A stretch of DNA of 64,000 bases. Origin: Rhyacichthys aspro (lineage: Eukaryota > Chordata > Actinopteri > Gobiiformes > Rhyacichthyidae). The position numbers and the translations under genes are program-made. The notes below the pieces were generated by a model. The model worked only from the letters and a program-made list of their open reading frames with translations. It did no database searches and was not told the DNA's origin. The stretch lies in assembly GCA_036850595.1 (NCBI GenBank), contig CM072160.1, forward strand, positions 17,091,906 through 17,155,905, read 5' to 3'. This document shows, one piece after another, positions 57,863-64,000 of this stretch. Numbering within the stretch: position 1 is the stretch's first letter; each line of letters starts with the position of its first letter.

Positions 57863-58484
57863 AAAAGAGGTCAAAAAAACAATAACAAGAACCCAAAAAA
57901 ACTAAACTAAATCCAACACAGCACCACAAACAAAGTACAAAAAGACCTCACAATGAACACACAGGGGGACATTTATACTTGGTGATCAATCCAGCCAAAA
58001 CAAACAAAGGGTTGACAAAAGTAAACTCGAGAACAACTGCATAACTAATGAAGTGTTAGATTTACTACATTACAAATAAATGATTCAAATTCAATTGAAC
58101 CTAACAAAACCTAACCTCCTTCATAACATGTCTCCTGGTGGTTCAGGCCAGGCTGGTCTTACACAGACCCCACCCAGGAAGTCAGGTTTGGTCGACCAGC
58201 AGGACCCAGGCCTCAGCACTGGTAAAAAGAAGACCGACTGATACTTCAAACTCCAAAAATACAATAAATGAAGTATGTTTATGCTTTAGGAAAGTAAATT
58301 GTGTATGTGTGATTCTTTATGTATGTGCATTGTGGTTATGTGTGAAGAAAAAAATAAATATAATGTGAGTGCTGGGTTGCCACTATTTTGTGTGTGGCAG
58401 GGGCGGCCATTACAGTATTTAATTCTAAAGTTTTGCCAGAGATCCAGATTTGTTTATGTTGTACACATTGTTGCATATGACGCT
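57863..58484. other. Non-coding DNA, nothing recognised
   Basis: A-rich sequence. The frames 58138-58368 and 58299-58616 are unsupported, and the second runs into a SINE relic. Confidence 0.5.
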
Positions 58485-58605
58485 CCTGGTTGGTTGGAGA
58501 CTATCACAGATGCTTTCGGGGTGAGGCAGGATACACACTGGATAATAACATGGCTGACAGTCACCATTAACCAGTGCATGTATTTGTTTGGACGGTGGAG
58601 GCGCA
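58485..58605 (-). repeat. Degraded V-SINE 3' half (minus strand)
   Basis: The reverse complement contains 'ccgtccaaacaaatacatgc', 'ggttaatggtgact', 'atccagtgtgtatcctgcct' and 'tgtgatagtctcc', in the order of the V-SINE blocks from the end of the central domain to the tail. Confidence 0.55.
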
Positions 58606-58899
58606 CACAGAGCTAGAAGATAACTAGACCAGGGCTCAAACAAAACAGGCAACCACTATCTCACCTTTCCTCATTCTTGTGTCCTCTCCTGTCTCATCTT
58701 TGCATTTTCTCTGTGGGCCGGACTGAGGCAAGTGAGAGAAACCGACATACGGATAAGACCTACCCAACAGGCATAAAGACACGGCTACAAAATAGCATAA
58801 TGACCATAAACTGCAATAAATCAGGACAAGGGAAAGGTTTCATTTCTCACTCCAAAAACAAGTTTTTAAAAAGCACCCAGTACAGTTACTAAGAAGATA
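58606..58899. other. Non-coding DNA, nothing recognised
   Basis: Featureless stretch before a purine-rich region. Confidence 0.5.
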
Positions 58900-59330
58900 C
58901 CGATAACTTCCACAAACCTACCTGTGAAACGTGACCTTAGTGAAGTGGATGTCACGGCCAGACCTCAGGCAAGCAATTGGCAATCATGAGAGGGACCAGT
59001 GCGGAGAATTATGAGATAGAAAATGCTAGCCCGAGGGGAGGTCTGTTAGGCTGAGAGCAACAAGGACGGAGTGACGGGGCAAATGAGAAACATTAAGGAA
59101 AAAACGCCAGTGCGCTAGAGACAGGTCGGCTAAAGTGTGAGGGAGTCTGCAGACAGCTGTGAGGAGTCAGATAAGAACGGAGAGAGGAGAGAGGGATAAG
59201 GGGCAGGGAAGTTTGATGGAGAAGGTATCATACAGGAGTAGATGGAGGGAGATGGGGAGAAACAAAGCACCAGAAGGGATAAATGAAAAGACAATAGGAA
59301 CCGTAAAATAAGGTTTAGAGTGTGGCTGTA
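58900..59330 (+). other. Purine-rich, CpG-containing stretch
   Basis: The plus strand is G+A-rich (gagaggagagaggga; ggagggagatggggagaaa) from about 59130. Upstream sequence (58930-59130) has CpGs and complex words (agtgcggagaattatgagat; gtgcgctagagacaggtcgg). It may be regulatory, but no motif is decisive. Confidence 0.35.
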
Positions 59331-60599
59331 TATCACAAAGCCAGACGATAAGGAGAATTCACCAAAGAGAGAACATTTAGGTACACCGACTGGAAAAGTA
59401 ACAGCATTGTGATAAAGTAGAAATGGTTAAGATCAAGCCTGTGGATAGTGTATTGTTGATAGACACAGTTTCAGGTCTGGATTATGAAGCACTTTTTGTA
59501 TAGATCGCCTCCGTTATTTAAGTTTGGTTGTTATATTTTGTTTTAAAAAATGGATAACTGACAGTCATTTTGACCAGTTGCAGTTCTGAGGTGGAAATGG
59601 GAAGTAATGAGACCAAAGGGAGAAATGATAAGGCTAAATACACTGCCACGGCCATGATTGTTTCTATTACCTTACAAAAATATGTCAAACCAGAGCAAAA
59701 ACTATCCACACACCATCACAGCACCATCTAGAAAAGCTCTAGTGTCATTGGGCCAGTGTTAAAAAAATACTCTTGAGGTAAGCTAATAAAGAACTAATCA
59801 AATAAGTTGTTTTTTTTTCCTTTTATACTCTAAATTTAAAGAGAACAGGTATATTCACAGGTTTAATCACCATTGTTCTCAACTGTAATCTCAAACCACC
59901 TCCACCCCAGCTCCTTCTATTGCACTCCTGATTCAAACATGCTGCTGATTTTTATAGTGGTCTTATTGCTGCCATTCTCCAGCCGTAACAAATTAAGAGT
60001 GTCACCATTAAAATACAAGACTAAGCATATTGTAAAGCCATTCAATCATGAGGAACTAATCCAGGGTGACTAAACAGTAAAGGGAGCTCTTGCTTTAGTT
60101 TGCTTTGATAGAGATAAACTGCAGTAACATTACATCAGGTCAAGGGTCAGCAACTCAGAGATAATTCTTGCCAAAAATATAAAAAATAGACCTATTTCAG
60201 ACCTTTACATTTTGATCGCTCAAGTAGGTTTAAATTCGCAGTTATATTTTTATCAACTGTTCATGAAAGAATGCTGACTGATGTCTAATTGCCCACAAAT
60301 TAAATGCCCCCTGTTTAAAATGAATGTACATGTTTCCATGAATATAAAGGTCACGCTTCGATGTTTCAGTCTGTGATACACAAAGCACTGGATGCTTTTT
60401 GGGATTTGTAACAAAAATATTGAATAAATTGAAAAAAATAAATACAAAAACTGCACTTAAACGTTACTCATGTTGATAATGCATGGCTCCCTGAACCAGC
60501 TTCTTTGCATAATGAGGAAATACAGTAGTTTAGACTTTATTCCTGGTGTGTTATGATAGTTTGGAAAAATCAGCTAGCTCTCTGCTTTGGAAAGGGAAG
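59331..60599. other. Non-coding DNA, one short shared repeat word
   Basis: The 20-mer at 59899-59918 matches 50117-50136 exactly, with weaker similarity continuing for about 25 bases. Otherwise featureless. Confidence 0.5.
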
Positions 60600-60930
60600 C
60601 TTTGGTGCATTTTTAAACCACTAGGAACCTCCCAAGGCCCAGGTCGGTCATCTCCTTTCGTGCTGTCTCAGTATAAATAACCCCTCTTCTCCTATGAATG
60701 CCCAGTGACTATGCATTTTCTGCCTAGCAACAGGTGCTGTAATTAAAATCCTGGTTCTACATTTTACAAAACACTGCATTTAAACCCATGTTAAACATAT
60801 TCTTAGAGTTAATTTCTTTGAATTCCTACCAACATCGCTGCTGTAATATGAATTTATGTTTAATCAATGCCTTATGGGACAGGATCATGAATCATTGTGA
60901 TGAATCAAAGTGAAACGTAAAAGTCACCAC
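60600..60930. promoter_or_regulatory. Candidate conserved non-coding element
   Basis: 'aaggcccaggtcggtcatct', 'gtctcagtataaataacccc', 'tgactatgcattttctgcct', 'agcaacaggtgctgtaatta' (an E-box CAGGTG next to a TAATTA-like core), 'aaaatcctggttctacattt' and 'catcgctgctgtaatatgaa'. It is repeat-free and non-coding. Confidence 0.38.
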
Positions 60931-61924
60931 TCGGACACTAAACGTGGAGGAATACTTTGGGACTTATTATGTAGGCAGGGGGTGAAGTCATTGGAAATAA
61001 TGGAGAAGAGCAGCTGAGAGACGGAGTGAAATAGACTGAGCACACAGATAAGTGCACACAGATAGGGGTTGGCCTTTTTAATCTCTGCCTCGTTTCATGG
61101 TGTTGGCTCTCTCTCCGTCTCCGTGGCCACGCAAAGAGAGGCTGTCCAGGCTTACCACTATTTCAAGTCTCTACAAGTGTACTGAACTGAGAATGTAACC
61201 AATCCATCCTTTTGTACTGTAGTTATATTCAACTCCAGGTGCACACTTACTCTTTAAATGGAGTAAAACTGTCAAATACAAAACAAATTAAAGTACTTCA
61301 TTAGCACGATGTTCGGTTAATTGACAGTTATTACAATAAAAAGATTCTGAAAATGAACTAAGCATGGCTACAGTCTGAAGTAGTAATGCAAAATATGTAT
61401 GTGTTTGATTTGTACAAAAGTAACACAAATCATGCTTGAATAATCTCCCACTCTTTCTCTCAAAAATATACTTACAGATGAAGCTTTTGAATGTATAAAC
61501 AAAAGGTCAGATGGCAGTGGATTCACTTTTGAGGGCAGTGTACTGGAACAAAATGGCCGACTTCCTGTCACTAAGCCAATTGTTCTTTCTTTGGAGTTTT
61601 ATGGCAGCTTGCCTCCATAAAGCTGCATTACTGCCACCTGATGGTACTATTTGGTATTCTACAAAGACATGCAGATTGGTCCACAGTCCTGTGTCCTGTA
61701 ATAATGAACTAGTCTGCACTTAAGATCCTTTCTTCTTTGGTTGTATCTGGCCATTAGGTTTCATTTCCCTCAATCCCTCTATGACCTGGAACCTTCACAT
61801 GAACCATTTTCCTGCCTTCTGCAAACGGACAGTCATAACTTTCCTGAACAAGCTGCTTTGATTAAGATGTCCCTAAATTAATGGTATTCAAAGCAGATAC
61901 AGAACTACTGCAAATTTAAAAAAA
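60931..61924. other. Non-coding DNA, nothing recognised
   Basis: The opposing frames at 61507-61723 are unsupported. Confidence 0.5.
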
Positions 61925-62035
61925 AATGTATTTATTTGACCTACATGTATCCAGGTAAAATATTTGAGAACCAGTTTTCACCACATAGGGACTGCTGGCC
62001 TCCTGCAGCAACCAAAACACTCAGCAGCTGCCTCT
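61925..62035 (+). repeat. Dispersed fish repeat, diverged relative of 52960-53040
   Basis: 'tatttatttgacctacatgt' followed by atccaggtaaaatatttgagaacc, and 'gctggcctcctgcagcaacc', resemble a common fish repeat (tttatttaaccaggtaa...gagaaccagtt...tggcc). It is too diverged to name. Confidence 0.45.
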
Positions 62036-62389
62036 CCTATACAAAAAAAAAAAACAAAAAACCTCAACTTCAGCAATCTTTCCCCTGAGTCCTGGAACAC
62101 TTTTTACTGATTTAACATGCATGCACTCACACATATAGGCTCACACTAACCTTTTAACCCCCAGCCCATCTACCTACTCATACGAGTCAGCAACTATCTG
62201 CAAACTATCTGAATTATTAGCAACACTTGTGCTGAGTCATTCATCTGGATGCAGTGCGCCATATTTAGAACTTTACAGAAAGAAGGCACGGTGTGTTCTG
62301 TGTCTATAATCAGGACCAAACCATATTAGCCCAGCACCTGCTCTCCTGCCTCGGGGCACTCTGTATTGACTCCCTCATTTAGAGAGAGG
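62036..62389. other. Non-coding DNA, nothing recognised
   Basis: A-rich run near 62041-62061. Otherwise featureless. Confidence 0.5.
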
Positions 62390-62600
62390 CTCCCCATTTC
62401 CCCAGGTAACAGACAGTGAGTTAGAGACTTTATGAGAAGTATGTGAAGCTGCAGAAGAGAGCGAAAGAGAAACGGCAACGTAATGATGCTTTGATTGGAT
62501 GTAAATTAGGCTTTAAGTTCAGAGGCAGCTCTTGTAAAACACAAACCCAAATGTTATTTCATAAGATAATGAAGTTTTTTATTAAAAAAGGTCAAAATAG
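62390..62600. promoter_or_regulatory. Candidate conserved non-coding element
   Basis: 'caggtaacagacagtgagtt', 'gaaacggcaacgtaatgatg', 'ctttgattggatgtaaatta' and 'ggctttaagttcagaggcag' are complex and repeat-free. This is a weak candidate. Confidence 0.25.
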
Positions 62601-64000
62601 ATGTAGCAAATCCAATGATATTTCTTCTAGATTAAAGCTGTAAACAATTTGGAGAAGTTATTAGATAGGTGCAGATGTTGTTGCTTGTGCTGAAATGAAT
62701 TTCTTGCGAGTGTAAAAGTAATGCTATTGAAAAAAACATGACACTTCTGCGAGCTTCTTGTATATAAATTCTAATAAACAGGAGGAGAAAAGGCACAGCC
62801 TTACGATTTATTGGGATTTCTGAGAAAGTATTTCTGTTGAGGGCTGTGGAAAAAAGGCTGATGTTGAAATAAAATAGTGTTCGACTCAGGTGGTACTATA
62901 TCAGCTTAGTGAGGTTACTTCTGCAAAAAAGAGTCAACTTCTTATAGTGAGCCGGGCTGGGCTCAGTGCCCGGAGCAGTTCCCATTGACTGTAAAACATT
63001 TACTGTGTTGACGCTAGGGTTTTCCCTTCTGTATACTTCCTATTTCCCCAGCTTATGTATTTTTAACTGGTGCATCGTCTCTATGTTTGCATCACGACCA
63101 CTTTCTCTTTCTTATTTCTCTTTGTTAATGTTTTGAAATGGTTGTCCACTGATGAATGCAGTCCATTTCGCCTTTACTTTTTCTCACTTTAGCTCTGCGT
63201 CCCAGATGTCATGTATCCATGTATGTTTTCTAGAAACAAGGGTAAGGGATGAATAACTTACATGTTTGCAGCATGGATAACAGGCAGAGCATTTACTAAG
63301 AAAAGCTTGTAAGACATGGAATTACAACAATGTAGAACATCTCTAAAGGCAAGAATCACAGCTGTTTCAGGTTAGAGAAAAACAGTAGGGACTCAAATAC
63401 AAAAGGCTAAACAATATTAAAAAGTCACTGTTTAACAAGTACACACTTTGAGGATTGAGAGAAAACTTTCTTAATCTTACCAAAAATAATGATGCAGTTT
63501 ATTATGAAAGATTTAAGTTAAAGCCTGGTTGCTGTTTCAGACTAAACCAGCTCAGGGCACAAGCAGACACTAACAACCAGTTCAGAAGTGCTTATACTAT
63601 TGGTTGGAAGAAAACGCAGGGCTCCCATAGGAAAATCCTGGGTTTCTGTCCCATCCAATGCCCCAACCTACCTCCTATGAAAAAAGTTCAACAATCAACA
63701 GGTCTGACAATTCAATTTTCTTTATATATCTTCTTCTGCCCTGAAGTTCATTAAGATGAAGTTTGAAGGTTTTTGTTTTTACACGCCACATTTGGGCAAA
63801 TTGTGCTCTCAGTAAAAGTGACCACTTTTAACCTGTTTCATGATGTCTACATTTACATCTATTTTACACGTATTTGTATTTGATGTGTATTCATTTTCCT
63901 TTGCCTCACACATGCTCACACTTGTTACAGATATACATTGACGGGTGCAGCCTATATTTATTAATAGAAAAATTGGGCGTTTCTTTTCTTTGCATGTTTT
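62601..64000. other. Non-coding DNA, nothing recognised
   Basis: The 99-codon frame at 63455-63754 has no recognisable features. No repeats or RNA genes were identified up to the window end. Confidence 0.5.

Overview
This window looks like nuclear DNA from a ray-finned fish, probably a spiny-rayed teleost. The basis is the repeats: tRNA-headed SINEs of the V-SINE type, a Tc1 element with long terminal inverted repeats, hAT-like fragments, fish-type LINE tails, long (TG)n arrays and an AT-rich background. There is no bacterial, phage or organellar gene organisation. The longest open frame is 173 codons, and no frame encodes a protein I recognise apart from remnants of transposon genes. I read the window as intergenic sequence or the inside of a very long intron, and I annotate no host protein-coding gene, rRNA, tRNA gene or CRISPR array.

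Layout. 0-9 kb: mostly unremarkable AT-rich DNA, a CpG-rich patch near 1.2-1.45 kb, a tRNA-derived SINE remnant at 4.9 kb, V-SINE pieces at 5.5 and 7.4 kb, and a hAT-like end at 7.6 kb. 9.4-14.2 kb: an internally deleted Tc1 element with about 178-bp inverted repeats, a good CTCF-like site, a pyrimidine-rich tract, and hAT-like repeats with a 31-bp minisatellite. 14-25 kb: several unique, non-repeat islands that resemble conserved non-coding elements, a striking 18-bp-stem hairpin near 21.0 kb, an (AATTA)n array and a 41-unit (TG)n array. 25-41 kb: LINE and SINE tails, two enhancer-like islands at 26.4-27.2 kb, and a CpG-rich island at 35.8-36.3 kb. 41-53 kb: a small repeat family present three times in the window, a MITE-like element at 47.8 kb, and the densest run of enhancer-like islands (42-52 kb). 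53-64 kb: a nearly complete V-SINE with flanking target duplications, a LINE 3' end with a short coding remnant, and further enhancer-like islands.

No set of genes here works together. The likely functional content is regulatory: islands of complex, non-repeat sequence with homeodomain-type TAATTA cores and CpG-containing words, scattered through transposon-littered DNA, as in gene deserts beside developmental regulators. That reading comes from sequence texture alone. It needs cross-species alignment, and the regulatory calls carry low confidence for that reason. I found nothing I would call a previously undescribed system. The least explained structures are the hairpin at 20964-21008 and the three-copy repeat at 41.3, 41.5 and 56.5 kb.
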